Origin: Seongchinamella sediminis
Lineage (GTDB): Bacteria > Pseudomonadota > Gammaproteobacteria > Pseudomonadales > Halieaceae
Assembly (NCBI RefSeq): GCF_003457605.1
Contig: NZ_QRAN01000012.1
Coordinates: forward strand, 62,001-126,000
Direction of reading: 5' to 3'
Length of the DNA: 64,000 nucleotides
Shown: one piece after another, positions 19,863 through 29,628 of the stretch
Layout of the letters: the number at the start of each line of letters is the position of its first letter
Numbering within the stretch: position 1 is the first letter of the stretch
Position numbers and translations under genes: made by a program
The notes under the pieces: model-generated
What the model saw: the letters and a program-made list of their open reading frames with translations, nothing else
What the model was told of the DNA's origin: nothing
Databases searched by the model: none

Positions 19863-20612
19863 TTGCTCTCCGATCCCGCTTTTTACCTGGCCAGTATCCC
19901 CGCGGTACTGCTGTACGGCGTCGCCAAGGGCGGCTTTGGCGGCGCCGTGGCGGTGCTGTCAGTGCCGATGATGGCGCTGGTGATGTCGCCCACCCAGGCG
20001 GCAGCGATCCTGTTGCCGATACTGGTGGTCATGGACGCCGTGGTGGTGCGCACCTACTGGGGCCAGTTTGACCGCCGCGCGCTGCAGCTGCTGTTGCCTG
20101 GAGCCCTGGCGGGTATTCTCGTCGGCTACCTGGCGGCGGACAGCATGAGCGATGATTACATGCGCATCCTGATCGGCCTGCTGTCCGTGGTATTTGCCGC
20201 CCAGCAGTTGCTGGGTCTGCAGTCACGCGGGGCGGCGGAACACAAACCCGGCCCGGCGGGCTTTTTCGGCGTCCTTGCCGGCTTTACCAGCTTCAGTATT
20301 CACGCCGGCGGCCCGCCCTTCACCATGTACCTGCTGCCCAAGCAGTTGCATCCGCTGGTTTTTGCCGGCACCGCCGGCATATTTTTCGCCGTGGTCAACG
20401 CGGTCAAGCTGGTGCCCTACGCCATGCTGGGGCAGTTCAGCAGTGACAACCTGCTCTACTCCCTGGTGCTGGTGCCCCTGGCCCCGCTGGGGGTCAAGCT
20501 GGGGCATTACCTGGTGAAGATATCCGAACCCACGTTTTATTACCGGGTTATCAGCGTCTTCCTGCTGGTGCTGGGTGGCAAACTGCTGTGGGACGGTGTC
20601 GCCGGCCTGTGA
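19863..20612 (+). CDS. TSUP/TauE family sulfite exporter-like permease
   Basis: The 249-residue membrane protein has the TauE/SafE pattern: two repeats of about four helices, with GVAKGGFGGAVAVLSVPMMALV at the start and GFTSFSIHAGGPPFTMYLL at the start of the second half. The family moves sulfite, sulfonates or other organic anions; the substrate is unknown here. It starts with TTG after GAGG (19855-19859), close behind purC. Confidence 0.85.
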   Translation: MLSDPAFYLASIPAVLLYGVAKGGFGGAVAVLSVPMMALVMSPTQAAAILLPILVVMDAVVVRTYWGQFDRRALQLLLPGALAGILVGYLAADSMSDDYMRILIGLLSVVFAAQQLLGLQSRGAAEHKPGPAGFFGVLAGFTSFSIHAGGPPFTMYLLPKQLHPLVFAGTAGIFFAVVNAVKLVPYAMLGQFSSDNLLYSLVLVPLAPLGVKLGHYLVKISEPTFYYRVISVFLLVLGGKLLWDGVAGL

Positions 20613-20671
20613 TTTGCCGGCGCTGGTATGGGCCGGGAGGCTCTGGTATAACGCCCCTCGGAGGTATACCT

Positions 20672-21079
20672 ATGAATTCCTACAAGCTTACCGAAACCCT
20701 GGCAGTGGCGGGCCAGATCAGCGTCGCCCTGGTGGCGGATATCGCCGCAGCCGGGTACAAGGTGCTGCTCAATAATCGCCCGGACGGGGAGGAGCGCGGG
20801 CAGCCCAGCAGCGCCGAAATCGCCGCAGCGGCGGAAGCCGCGGGGCTGGAATACCACCACATGCCGGTAACGGCACTGGATTTTCCCGGGGACCGTATCG
20901 ATGAAATGGCCGACCTCTTTGACGACGAGGACCGGCCGGTGTTTGCCTTCTGCCGCTCAGGCACCCGCTGCACCAATCTGTGGGTGGTTTCCCGGCAGCC
21001 GGAGGAGCGGGCAGAGGCGGTCGCACGCGCCCAGGATATCGGCTTCGACCTCTCTATGGCCGCCCGCGCCCTCTCCTGA
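20672..21079 (+). CDS. TIGR01244 family sulfur transferase/phosphatase-like protein
   Basis: The 135-residue protein has the dual-specificity-phosphatase fold of the Blh/DUF442 group. KVLLNNRPDGE is followed by the active-site loop CRSGTR at residues 94-99, where Cys94 would be the nucleophile and Arg99 binds the oxyanion. Relatives are sulfur transferases or phosphatases often linked to sulfide oxidation. ATG 20672 follows GGAGG at 20660-20664. The neighbouring TSUP gene on the same strand would fit a sulfur role. Confidence 0.85.
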   Translation: MNSYKLTETLAVAGQISVALVADIAAAGYKVLLNNRPDGEERGQPSSAEIAAAAEAAGLEYHHMPVTALDFPGDRIDEMADLFDDEDRPVFAFCRSGTRCTNLWVVSRQPEERAEAVARAQDIGFDLSMAARALS

Positions 21080-21092
21080 GTATCGCCCGGCC

Positions 21093-23129
21093 TCAGCTCG
21101 CCGGGGTATACCAGATGGGTGAGCTCCAGGCGCGCTCCTGGATCACTTTCTCGTGTTCCGGCGAACAGCAGTTCTCCATGCCCTCGGGGATGGAGGACGG
21201 ATCGCCGCAGCGCACCCCCGCATCGACACAAAGCCGCTGGCTCCAGCGGCAGCTGGGGTTTTCCAGTACCCGGGTGTAGTAGAACGCCTGCGCCCCGGGA
21301 TTGAAGTCCTTGTCCTGCCAGACCGTGCACAGCTGCGCGTGGCCGCTGCCGCGAGTCTCGCAGGTATTGATATCGACGCTGGCATCGTTGGCGCCGCCGG
21401 CCACGTCCACAACCCGCTCCTGCAACTCACCGTTTTCATACCAACCCTTGATCAGCTGTATCCGCTGCAGGGGGTTGCCGGGATATTCAGCCGTGCCACT
21501 GTCGGCCAGGGCGGAAATAATGAAGCGCGGCGCCGCGTCTGCCGGCCCGGGCGCCGCCAGGTCACCGCCCATGGGCACACCGCCGGCATAGCCCTGGGCC
21601 ACCATGTCGGCGGCTGCGCAGGCATTCTCATCGTAGTCCCAGCCGCCGAAAAAGCGCAGCACCGGACGGGTGCCGCTGGTGGCGTAGGCCTCGCGCCGCT
21701 GCATCGCGGCGAATAGCGAGTCGCGGGTGTTTTCTTCCGCGTACAGCACCGCCAGCCCTCCAGGGCCATACTCCAGTTCGTCGGGCAGGCCGGCGGGCAC
21801 GCCATCGCCGGCACCCATGCCGGCGCCGCCGTGGCCGGGGTGGTTTTTCTCCATGGTCAGTCCGGGGGCGGCGATATGGGTGTCGGTGCTGGAAATGAGG
21901 CCGTACTTGAAGCTGTTCACGCCCAGCTCGGCCTGCTGCTGCAGGCCCTTCTTGAGGGCATAGCGGAGGAAGTTGCTGGCCTCGGGCAGCTTGGTCACCG
22001 GCAGGCTGTCTTCGTCGACAAACACGGTCAGCCACTCCATCGCGCCGCCCTCGGCCATGCCGGTGTTTTTGCCGCCAAAGCTGTCATAGCCCAGCTTCTC
22101 GAAACCGCAGTACTCATCCTCGGCCCAGGCAGGGGTGCGGTTATCGCACTCGGAGGAGCCCTTGTGCTGCATCACCTCGAACAGCACATTCCAGCGCGCC
22201 CGCCGGCGGGCTTCTCCGGCGCTGACCGGGTCGTCCGGTACGACGTCATTCTCTACCCGCGCGGTGGCAAACATCAGGCCGCCGCTGAGGTTGGAGTTGT
22301 GGGGAATTACCACCGCATCGCAGCCCGGCTTGTCCGCCAGACACTCCTGGTCCAGGTAATCCCAGAGGTGCACCTGGGAAGGTGATTCGATCCATGACAG
22401 GACGCGGTCCGGCACGCGATGATTGCGGAACACCACGTTGTGATGGAGGTTCATCCCGCTGCCGACCGAGGCGGTCCACTCGTAGCCGATGAAGCTGGTG
22501 AAGCTGCAGTCGCTGGAGCGATCGTAGGCGTCTTCGGCGGCCTGTTGCACGTCTTTCCAGGTGGCGGCCGCGGCAGCAAAACAGGCCTCGTTGTTGTCGC
22601 CGCAAAAGCCCCAGCGCTTCTTGCCCGATAAGCCGTAGGCGGCAAAGGTGCCGAATGAATACTGGGGCAGGTGGCGGTGGGCGATGCACACCGGATGCCA
22701 GTAGCCCGGCGATCCCTCGGTAGTGCACATACGCATCTCGCCGAGGAACTCGGAGTGGTCGGTCACCGCGGTGAAGTCCAGCGGGCGGTCCAGCTGTATA
22801 TAGCGGGTGGGGCGATCCTCGTCATCATAGGGCTGAATTCCCATGCGACCGCCCCTGGCGAAGTCGTAGGCGTCCGCAGGCCGGTTGCGGGTGTCCTGGG
22901 AGTTGGCATCGAAGGACCAGGCCGTATGCACATGCATATCACCGAAGTGGGGTCGGCGCAGAGGGTCGAAGTTGCTGCAGGGGGCGCGCTTCTCACTCAG
23001 CGTATAGGGACGGGCTTCTATGGAGGAGGCATTCGCCCGCGGTTTGTTGGGGTCGGGGGCCGGGCCCTGGCCCAGGCTGTAGGAACTGCCGAGCAGGGGT
23101 ATAACGGCCAGCAATACTGTTTTCCGCAT
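21093..23129 (-). CDS. DUF3604 domain-containing secreted protein
   Basis: The 678-residue protein has a short signal peptide (MRKTVLLAVIPLLGSSYSLG) and matches DUF3604. The PHP-like segment HFGDMHVHTAWSFDA and DFTAVTDHSEFLGE carry probable metal ligands, followed by a SSTDTH segment. The fold suggests a periplasmic metal-dependent hydrolase; the substrate is unknown. ATG 23129 gives the signal peptide directly; the open frame extends upstream without one. Convergent with the sulfurtransferase-like gene. Confidence 0.85.
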   Translation of the reverse strand: MRKTVLLAVIPLLGSSYSLGQGPAPDPNKPRANASSIEARPYTLSEKRAPCSNFDPLRRPHFGDMHVHTAWSFDANSQDTRNRPADAYDFARGGRMGIQPYDDEDRPTRYIQLDRPLDFTAVTDHSEFLGEMRMCTTEGSPGYWHPVCIAHRHLPQYSFGTFAAYGLSGKKRWGFCGDNNEACFAAAAATWKDVQQAAEDAYDRSSDCSFTSFIGYEWTASVGSGMNLHHNVVFRNHRVPDRVLSWIESPSQVHLWDYLDQECLADKPGCDAVVIPHNSNLSGGLMFATARVENDVVPDDPVSAGEARRRARWNVLFEVMQHKGSSECDNRTPAWAEDEYCGFEKLGYDSFGGKNTGMAEGGAMEWLTVFVDEDSLPVTKLPEASNFLRYALKKGLQQQAELGVNSFKYGLISSTDTHIAAPGLTMEKNHPGHGGAGMGAGDGVPAGLPDELEYGPGGLAVLYAEENTRDSLFAAMQRREAYATSGTRPVLRFFGGWDYDENACAAADMVAQGYAGGVPMGGDLAAPGPADAAPRFIISALADSGTAEYPGNPLQRIQLIKGWYENGELQERVVDVAGGANDASVDINTCETRGSGHAQLCTVWQDKDFNPGAQAFYYTRVLENPSCRWSQRLCVDAGVRCGDPSSIPEGMENCCSPEHEKVIQERAWSSPIWYTPAS

Positions 23130-23330
23130 GATGATTCGTCGCCATGAATGCCGGGTTCTCCAGTGTCGATAAATCACCAGGGCTTCGCAACGCAGGGGGT
23201 ATTGCAAATTGGACCGGCGGGATTGAAGTTTATTACCAGGCGTTAATGTGATTGGGCACCATCGGCCCGCAGGGTGGGATATCGGGTAACTGCTGTTACA
23301 CTCCGGTCTTGAATTTGAGAGACACGTTCC

Positions 23331-24050
23331 ATGACAGAGAAAAAGCCAATCAGGCCGGCGAGCACCGTGGTGCTGCTGCGCGATAGCGATCACGGCCTGG
23401 AAACCCTGCTTCTCAGGCGCAACAAGGCGCTGGCTTTTGCCGGCGGTTTCTGGGTCTTTCCCGGCGGCAGCCTGGATGCCGCGGACCTCGCGGCAGCGGA
23501 CGGCGACGAGGAGCAGGCGGCGCGCATCGCCGCGGCGCGGGAAGCCATGGAGGAGTGCGGCCAGCAACCGGACCCGGATGACATGGTGTTACTGAGTCAC
23601 TGGACGACCCCGGAGGTGGAACGCAAGCGCTTCGCCACCTGGATCTACGCAGCGCCGCTGCGCGGCGAGGACGCCGTGGTGATCGATGGCGGCGAAATTC
23701 ACGATTCACGCTGGTTGCCGGTGGCCCAGGCGCTGGCCGAGCATCGCGCCGGTGAGCTGGCGATGCTGCCCCCCACCTGGATCAGCCTGGTCACCCTGTC
23801 CCATTACCGCAGCGTGGACGAGGCTATCGCCCGCGAGCGGGAGAGTCCGGTGCCCCAGGTACTGCCGGTACTGGCCGGCGTCGATGGCGACCTGGTTGCC
23901 ATGTACCGGGGTGACGCCGGCTACGATGCCGCCGATCCACAGCAGCCGGGGCCACGGCACCGGGCCTGCATGCAGGGCGGCGTCTGGTCCTATGTTTACC
24001 AGGAGGTTGACCCCGCGTACCCTCCGCTCGTACCCCTGCCGCAGGAGTAG
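23331..24050 (+). CDS. NUDIX hydrolase, NUDT19-like
   Basis: The 239-residue protein has STVVLLRD, GGFWVFPGGSLD and a Nudix box ending AAREAMEECG, with glutamates for metal binding. The wide spacing between the GG and REAMEE parts resembles NUDT7/NUDT19-type CoA diphosphatases. The exact nucleotide substrate is unknown. It is divergent from the DUF3604 gene and 7 bases upstream of the cytochrome b561 gene. Confidence 0.85.
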   Translation: MTEKKPIRPASTVVLLRDSDHGLETLLLRRNKALAFAGGFWVFPGGSLDAADLAAADGDEEQAARIAAAREAMEECGQQPDPDDMVLLSHWTTPEVERKRFATWIYAAPLRGEDAVVIDGGEIHDSRWLPVAQALAEHRAGELAMLPPTWISLVTLSHYRSVDEAIARERESPVPQVLPVLAGVDGDLVAMYRGDAGYDAADPQQPGPRHRACMQGGVWSYVYQEVDPAYPPLVPLPQE

Positions 24051-24057
24051 AACCGCT

Positions 24058-24705
24058 ATGCATCCAGTCTGGGACCTGCCAACCCGCGTATTTCACTGGC
24101 TGCTGGTGCTGTGCGTGGTGCTGGCCTGGTGGAGCGCCGAGTTTGAGCGCTACGATTGGCACGAGTGGGTGGGCTACGCACTGATCGTGCTGGTGGTGAC
24201 CCGCCTGGTTTGGGGGCTGGTTGGCAGTGTCCATGCGCGCTTCAGCGACTTTATTGCCGGGCCAAAACGCATCGCCGCCTACCTGCGGGGGGAGGGCAGT
24301 CCGACGCCAGGCCACAACCCCCTGGGTGGATGGTCAGTGGTGGCGCTGCTTGCCCTGTTGTTGTTGCAGGCAGTCAGCGGCCTGTTCAACAGCGATGATG
24401 TGCTGTTCTCGGGGCCGCTGTATTATGCGGCGGACTCGGGTTTTCGCGACCTGATGGGCAGTATTCACGATCTCGCCTTCAATGTCCTGCTGGGCCTGGT
24501 TGCCTTGCATGTGCTGGTGGTCTGTTATCACCAGTTCCGGAAGCGGGACGGGATGATCACGGCGATGATTCGCGGCGCTGCTGCGGGCCGGCAGGGCAGG
24601 GCGGCACCGGTAGCGGCCTGGAAAGCCCTGCTGCTGGCCCTGCTTGTGGCGGGCCTGCTGTGGCTGGGGCTGGAGCAGGCGCCCCAGCCCCAGCCGCTCT
24701 GGTAG
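24058..24705 (+). CDS. Cytochrome b561/Ni-Fe hydrogenase b-type cytochrome
   Basis: The 215-residue membrane protein starts with VWDLPTRVFHWLLV and has four or five helices with histidines positioned for two haems (FHW, HEW, HDLAFN, HVLVV). It passes electrons between quinone and a periplasmic partner. The cytochrome c'-type gene next door, on the opposite strand, is a likely partner. ATG 24058 lies just after the Nudix stop; the upstream open frame is Nudix shadow. Confidence 0.9.
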   Translation: MHPVWDLPTRVFHWLLVLCVVLAWWSAEFERYDWHEWVGYALIVLVVTRLVWGLVGSVHARFSDFIAGPKRIAAYLRGEGSPTPGHNPLGGWSVVALLALLLLQAVSGLFNSDDVLFSGPLYYAADSGFRDLMGSIHDLAFNVLLGLVALHVLVVCYHQFRKRDGMITAMIRGAAAGRQGRAAPVAAWKALLLALLVAGLLWLGLEQAPQPQPLW

Positions 24706-24736
24706 CCCGGGTCAGGCCAGTGAGTGTGAACAGGCC

Positions 24737-25216
24737 CTAGTAGAGGTATTCCTTGGCCTTGTATTCGTCGTGGCAGGCTTTGCAGGCCTCGCCCGCGGCG
24801 CCCGTGGCTTCGGCGATGATCTTCTTGTCACCGGATCCGGCGGCGACCTGGAGCGCAGTCACGGCCTCCCGCATATCTTGCATTTTTGCTTCGAAGTCGT
24901 CCTTGTTGTCCCAGATTTCCGGCTTGGCCCGGGTGGTGCCCTTGTCGCTGCCGGGTGGGAAGGCGCGGGATACATCCATTTTGGCCAGGGCCGCCAGATC
25001 GCCGGCAAACAGGTTCAGCTTCGCATCGTCCCAGGGCATTTCCCCTTTGACCATGGAACCGATGGGGCCGAAATTCATCGCCAGCAGGGTGAAGTAGGAC
25101 TGGCGATAGGACTGCATTGGCTCTTTGTCGTCGAGGTGGGCTACAACCTGGACAGAGGTGGCCAGGGTGGCCGCAGCGGCCACGGACAAAAGGGTGTTGC
25201 GGGTAAAACGCTTCAT
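24737..25216 (-). CDS. Cytochrome c' (c556 type)
   Basis: The 159-residue exported protein has an N-terminal signal peptide ending near SVQVVAH and a four-helix-bundle pattern. The haem site CKACH lies near the C-terminus (EACKACHDEYK), as in cytochromes c'. It probably binds NO or acts as an electron shuttle for the adjacent cytochrome b561, with which it is convergent. Confidence 0.9.
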   Translation of the reverse strand: MKRFTRNTLLSVAAAATLATSVQVVAHLDDKEPMQSYRQSYFTLLAMNFGPIGSMVKGEMPWDDAKLNLFAGDLAALAKMDVSRAFPPGSDKGTTRAKPEIWDNKDDFEAKMQDMREAVTALQVAAGSGDKKIIAEATGAAGEACKACHDEYKAKEYLY

Positions 25217-25430
25217 GGGGGTATCCCTGTTTCAGTCGGTGATTGGGGGTGGAAATTTGAGTGTATGCAAGCTGCGCCCCCGGGTGCAAGCACTTGCGAC
25301 CTGAACCATTCCCTGGAGCATAAGCTCAAGGTGGACAACAGATCGAACCCAGCTGTGGTGGACGGCGTCCGGCTGCAGTTGCCGCCAGCGCAACTGACGG
25401 CCAGGTTCATTATCGATCAGCAGGGCTGCC

Positions 25431-25691
25431 TTACCGGCGGCTGTCCTTGTAGCTGTGCCAGCCACCGTCTTCCCAGTACAGGTTGAGTTCGGCGGCGCAG
25501 TCGGCCTCGGCGTTGGCGCTACTGGTGGCCATGCGGCTGGCGGCGTATTCCTCTTCCCTGATGCACTGGGCCAGGGCGCTCTTGTTGCGTAGCATCTTCT
25601 GTTCATAGCTGGGGCTGTCGACGCTGAAATCCAGGCCGAACAGGTACCAGTAGCCGGCTGCCACCACGGCACATACCAGAAACCAGCGCAT
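25431..25691 (-). CDS. Small hypothetical membrane-anchored protein
   Basis: The 86-residue protein has an N-terminal signal anchor (RWFLVCAVVAAGYWYLFGL) and a soluble tail with two cysteines (QCIREEEYAAS, DCAAELNLYWED). No family is recognised. ATG 25691 follows GGGGGAT with 7-base spacing, so the start is well supported. The cysteines could form a periplasmic disulfide. Confidence 0.6.
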   Translation of the reverse strand: MRWFLVCAVVAAGYWYLFGLDFSVDSPSYEQKMLRNKSALAQCIREEEYAASRMATSSANAEADCAAELNLYWEDGGWHSYKDSRR

Positions 25692-25792
25692 AGTAAATCC
25701 CCCATTGTTTGCCGCGCCGCTCCAGTCTAGCAAGTGCGGCAGCCAGGCAGGAGCGTTTTCTGGAGATTTTGCCAACCGCCTGCCAGCCGCGG

Positions 25793-26719
25793 CTAGCTCG
25801 CGCTGTCGTGCACGGTCACCAGCTTGTCGAGCAGGGTTTGTACCACCCGCGATGGCGGTGGCGAGCGGCGCACGATGGCGCTGAACTGGCAAACGTACTG
25901 AAACAGCTCCGGCCGCAGTGGCCGCATCATGCCGCGGCGGACAAAACCTTCCGCGTAGTGTTCGGGCAGGTAGCCGAGGTAGCGCCCGGACAATACCAGG
26001 TGGGCCACCGCTTCCTGGTCGTGGGCGGTGGCGTGACGCTCCAGTCCCAGTTTGCGGGTGGCCTCCATGTTGGGCGAGTGGTAGCCAATGCCGACATAGC
26101 GGCAGCGGCGAATGGCGGCGCTGCCGATGCTGTCGGGGTCGCGGTCGAACAGTGAGTGCCCCCGGGCGCAGTACAGATACATCTGCTCCCGGAACAGGGG
26201 ATAGTAATCCAGGCTGGTCGAAGGCCGGTGATCGGGAATGACGCCCAACTGGTAGCGGCCTTCGATGACACCGCGTTCAATGGCGTTAATGGGTTCCACG
26301 TGAATTTCCGGCAGCACCTCGGGCGCCGCCCGGTCGAAGGCCGCGAAGGCGGCGCTGATCCGGCAGGCGGGATTGGAGACGGTCTTGTCGAACAGGGCGA
26401 TGGACAGGGGGCCGGTCAGCCGCTGGTGCAACTCGTCCACATCGTGCTGGAACTCCTCCATCGCCGCCATGATCTTCATGGCGCTGGCGAACACCTGCTC
26501 TCCCTCCGGGGTAAGCGCAAAGCCGCCGCGGCCGCGCCGGCACAGGGTGACCCCCAGCCGCGTTTCCAGGTCCTTGATATGCCGCGATATCGTCGAGCGG
26601 TTAATATTGAGTTCCAGCTCCGCGGCGGCAAACCCGCTGCACTGGACCACCGCCCGGAACACCCGCAGCAGGCGCAGGTCGCTGTCGGTCACGTTGCCCA
26701 GCAGGGCTTTACCCGCCAT
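25793..26719 (-). CDS. LysR family transcriptional regulator
   Basis: The 308-residue regulator has an N-terminal winged helix-turn-helix (SDLRLLRVFRAVVQCSGFAAAELELN, then NRSTISRHIKDLETRLG) and a C-terminal periplasmic-binding-like effector domain. It is divergent from the omega-aminotransferase gene and probably controls it. An 8-bp inverted repeat lies just upstream of its start. Confidence 0.92.
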   Translation of the reverse strand: MAGKALLGNVTDSDLRLLRVFRAVVQCSGFAAAELELNINRSTISRHIKDLETRLGVTLCRRGRGGFALTPEGEQVFASAMKIMAAMEEFQHDVDELHQRLTGPLSIALFDKTVSNPACRISAAFAAFDRAAPEVLPEIHVEPINAIERGVIEGRYQLGVIPDHRPSTSLDYYPLFREQMYLYCARGHSLFDRDPDSIGSAAIRRCRYVGIGYHSPNMEATRKLGLERHATAHDQEAVAHLVLSGRYLGYLPEHYAEGFVRRGMMRPLRPELFQYVCQFSAIVRRSPPPSRVVQTLLDKLVTVHDSAS

Positions 26720-26737
26720 GCGGTCTCTCCCGTGGAA

Positions 26738-26763
26738 TAAAGTTTAATATTAATGAAACTTTA
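26738..26763. promoter_or_regulatory. Inverted repeat in the LysR/aminotransferase intergenic region
   Basis: Perfect 8-bp arms TAAAGTTT (26738-26745) and AAACTTTA (26756-26763) are separated by 10 bases. The position between divergent genes fits a LysR recognition site. Confidence 0.6.
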
Positions 26764-26841
26764 GATGCATAGGTAATGATTTATGCAACTAATGCCAGGC
26801 CCTAGAATCCCGCTGTCGAACCCGTTTGCGAGAACAAGCCC

Positions 26842-28173
26842 ATGACCAGCATGCACAACCCCCAGCCGACCCTGAGCCGGGAACAACTGGAAGCCCACTG
26901 GATGCCCTATACCGGCAACCGCCAGTTCAAGGACGATCCGCGCATGATCGTCGGCGCCGAGGGCGCCTATTACCTCGATGACCGCGGCCGGCGGGTGCTG
27001 GACGGGCTGTCCGGCCTGTGGTGCAGCGGCCTGGGGCACAACCGGCCGGAAATCACCGAGGCGGTGACCCGGCAGCTGCAGACCCTGGACTATTCGCCCG
27101 CGTTCCAGTTCGGCCAGCCCCGTTCATTCGAGCTGGCCAACCGGATCAAGTCCCTGACCCCGGAGGGCCTGGACTATGTGTTTTTCACCAATTCCGGCTC
27201 GGAGTGCGCCGACACCTCGCTGAAAATGGCCCGCGCTTACTGGCGGCTGAAGGGGCAGCCTACCAAGACCAAGCTGATCGGCCGCGCCAAGGGCTACCAC
27301 GGGGTCAACTTTGGCGGGATATCGGTCGGCGGCATCGGCGCCAACCGCAAGCTCTTCGGTACCGCGGTTGACGCCGATCACCTGTCCCACACCCTGCTTG
27401 CGGAAAATACTCATACCCGGGGCATGCCCGCCCACGGCTGGCACCTGGCGGACGAACTCAATGAACTGATCGCCCTGCACGACGCCTCCAATATCGCCGC
27501 CGTCATTGTCGAGCCCCTGGCCGGCTCAGCGGGGGTCATACCGCCGCCGGCGGGCTACCTGCAACGCCTGCGTGATATCTGCGACGCCAACGACATCCTG
27601 TTGATTTTCGATGAAGTGATTACCGCCTTCGGGCGCATGGGGGCGATGACCGGCGCCGAGGCCTTTGGCGTCAGGCCCGATATCATGAACGTCGCCAAGC
27701 AGCTGACCAACGGTGCCGTGCCCATGGGCGCGGTAGTTGCCTCCGGCGAGATCTACCAGACCTTCATGGATCAGGGGGGACCCGGGTACATGCTGGAATT
27801 CCCCCACGGTTATACCTATTCCGCCCACCCGGTGGCCTGCGCCGCGGCGATCGCCGCCCTGCAGGTGCTGGAGCAGGAGCAGTTGCCGCAGCGGGTTGCC
27901 GAACTCGCGCCCTACTTTGAAGACGCCCTGCATCAGCTGCAGGGCGCGCCCCACGTGACCGATATCCGCAACTTCGGCTTCGCCGGTGCGCTCAGCCTGG
28001 CCAGTTACCCGGGGGAACCGGCGCGCCGCCCCTACGAGGTGGCCATGCGGATGTGGGAGAGAGGCTTTTACGTGCGCTACGGCGGTGACACCATTCAGCT
28101 CGGCCTGCCCTTCGTGATCGAAAAGCATGAGATCGACAGTCTGGTGTCGGCGCTGGGCGATTCCCTGCAGTGA
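26842..28173 (+). CDS. Class III aminotransferase (omega-amino acid:pyruvate type)
   Basis: The 443-residue PLP enzyme has the class III pattern: GLSGLWCSGLGHNRPE, FFTNSGSECADTSLK, IFDEVITAFGRMG and the PLP lysine at residue 286 (NVAKQLTNGA). It resembles beta-alanine:pyruvate transaminases, which use beta-alanine or omega-amines. The exact amine is unknown. It is divergent from its likely LysR regulator. Confidence 0.88.
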   Translation: MTSMHNPQPTLSREQLEAHWMPYTGNRQFKDDPRMIVGAEGAYYLDDRGRRVLDGLSGLWCSGLGHNRPEITEAVTRQLQTLDYSPAFQFGQPRSFELANRIKSLTPEGLDYVFFTNSGSECADTSLKMARAYWRLKGQPTKTKLIGRAKGYHGVNFGGISVGGIGANRKLFGTAVDADHLSHTLLAENTHTRGMPAHGWHLADELNELIALHDASNIAAVIVEPLAGSAGVIPPPAGYLQRLRDICDANDILLIFDEVITAFGRMGAMTGAEAFGVRPDIMNVAKQLTNGAVPMGAVVASGEIYQTFMDQGGPGYMLEFPHGYTYSAHPVACAAAIAALQVLEQEQLPQRVAELAPYFEDALHQLQGAPHVTDIRNFGFAGALSLASYPGEPARRPYEVAMRMWERGFYVRYGGDTIQLGLPFVIEKHEIDSLVSALGDSLQ

Positions 28174-28209
28174 GGTCATAATAGGCCTTTCACCAAAGGC
28201 CATACCCGT

Positions 28210-29181
28210 TTGACCTTCGCTGACGCCGCTGCGCTACTTCGCCAGTGCCTGCTGATTTCCCTGCCGACCTTCGGCTGGGTGCTGGCGGGTGTCCTGCTGG
28301 CCCGTATTGGTTGGCTGACCCGGCCCCTCAACGACCGTATATCCCGGGTCTCATTCAACTTCGGGCTGCCGCTGATGCTGTTTGCCGGCGCCGCTGGCGT
28401 CGATTACAGCGAGCTTGGTTCCGCCACTTTCCTGCTGGCGGGCGTGCTGGCGACCCTGGCGGTGACGCTGGCGAGCTGGGCTTACAGCCGCTGGCGCGGG
28501 CATGCCCTGGCGGAGCGGGGAATTTTCGTCCAGGGTGCGTTTCGTTCCAACCTGGCCATCATGGGGCTGGCGCTGTGCATCGCCGCCTATGGCGAGCGCG
28601 GGGCGCAACTGGGCGCGCTGGCGGTCGCGGTCATGACCAGCCTTTACAACGTGCTGGCCGTGCTGGTACTGAACCGTACCCTGGGCGGCAACTCGTCGCT
28701 GCTGGCGGCACTGGGCGGCATGCTGCGCAATCCACTGTTGATCGGCATTGCCGCGGGGGTTGCGCTGTCGCTCTCCGGGCTGCCGCTGCCAGATCTTGTC
28801 GAGCCGGCGAGCCTGTGGCTGGGCGCGCTGTTCCTGCCGCTGATGCTGGTGTGTATCGGTGGGGCGATGAGATTGTCCGAGCTGCGCCTGTCGGGGCCGC
28901 TGGCCTGGGAGGCGACAGTCTGGCGGCTCTGCATTGCGCCACTGATTTCGGTCGCCCTGGCCCTGGCGCTGGGGGTCCGTGACGAGGCCCTGGGGGTGCT
29001 GTTCCTGCTGGTGGCGGCTCCCGCTGCCGCGGCCAGTTACATCATGGTCGTGGCGGCCCGCGGCAACGGGGTGCTGGCGGCGAACATCGTGGTCCTGACC
29101 ACCCTGCTGTCGGCTTTCACCCTGACCCTGGGGCTGTTCGTGCTGTCCCTGCTGTCGCTGGTGGGGAATCCCGGCGGATAA
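28210..29181 (+). CDS. AEC family transporter
   Basis: The 323-residue membrane protein has about ten helices in two halves and the auxin-efflux-carrier pattern (RISRVSFNFGLPLMLF near the start). These carriers move organic acids or amino acids. It follows the aminotransferase by 36 bases and might share its promoter. TTG 28210 is the start used here. Confidence 0.85.
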   Translation: MTFADAAALLRQCLLISLPTFGWVLAGVLLARIGWLTRPLNDRISRVSFNFGLPLMLFAGAAGVDYSELGSATFLLAGVLATLAVTLASWAYSRWRGHALAERGIFVQGAFRSNLAIMGLALCIAAYGERGAQLGALAVAVMTSLYNVLAVLVLNRTLGGNSSLLAALGGMLRNPLLIGIAAGVALSLSGLPLPDLVEPASLWLGALFLPLMLVCIGGAMRLSELRLSGPLAWEATVWRLCIAPLISVALALALGVRDEALGVLFLLVAAPAAAASYIMVVAARGNGVLAANIVVLTTLLSAFTLTLGLFVLSLLSLVGNPGG

Positions 29182-29262
29182 ATCTGGAGAAATTGCCAGT
29201 TCTGTGATGACGTTCCTTGCCCCTGCGTGGCACATTGGCTAGAGGCAATCAGGGGGCGAGGC

Positions 29263-29628
29263 ATGACACACGACTTTACCGACCGCCGCAGGCACGAACG
29301 GATCGAGGTCGTGCAGGCTATTTTCATCGAGGTGGTATCCCGGGGCAGTCGCCGGGAGGCAGACAACGCGATTATCCGCTGTGAGACGGTCGATGTTTCT
29401 GTCGGTGGCCTCAAGCTGCTGGTGCCGTCACAGATCAGTACCGGCTCGCAGCTCAACCTCGCCGTGCCCATGGATAACTGGAAAGAAAACCTGGAACTGG
29501 TGGGCGAGGCCATGTGGTGCCGCCCGGCCGAGGGCAAGCCGGGTTACTGGGTGGGGCTGGAACTGAGGGATTCCAGCCGGGAAGACATGGAGAAGTGGTG
29601 CAGGGTGGTGCACACGCTCTCCGCCTGA
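29263..29628 (+). CDS. PilZ domain protein
   Basis: The 121-residue protein is a lone PilZ domain. The c-di-GMP-binding motif RRRHERIEVV opens it and DVSVGGLKLL supplies the second half (D/NxSxxG). It probably couples c-di-GMP to surface or motility functions. ATG 29263 follows a GGGGGCGAGG stretch. Its TGA stop is the first base triplet of a 15-bp tandem repeat. Confidence 0.88.
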   Translation: MTHDFTDRRRHERIEVVQAIFIEVVSRGSRREADNAIIRCETVDVSVGGLKLLVPSQISTGSQLNLAVPMDNWKENLELVGEAMWCRPAEGKPGYWVGLELRDSSREDMEKWCRVVHTLSA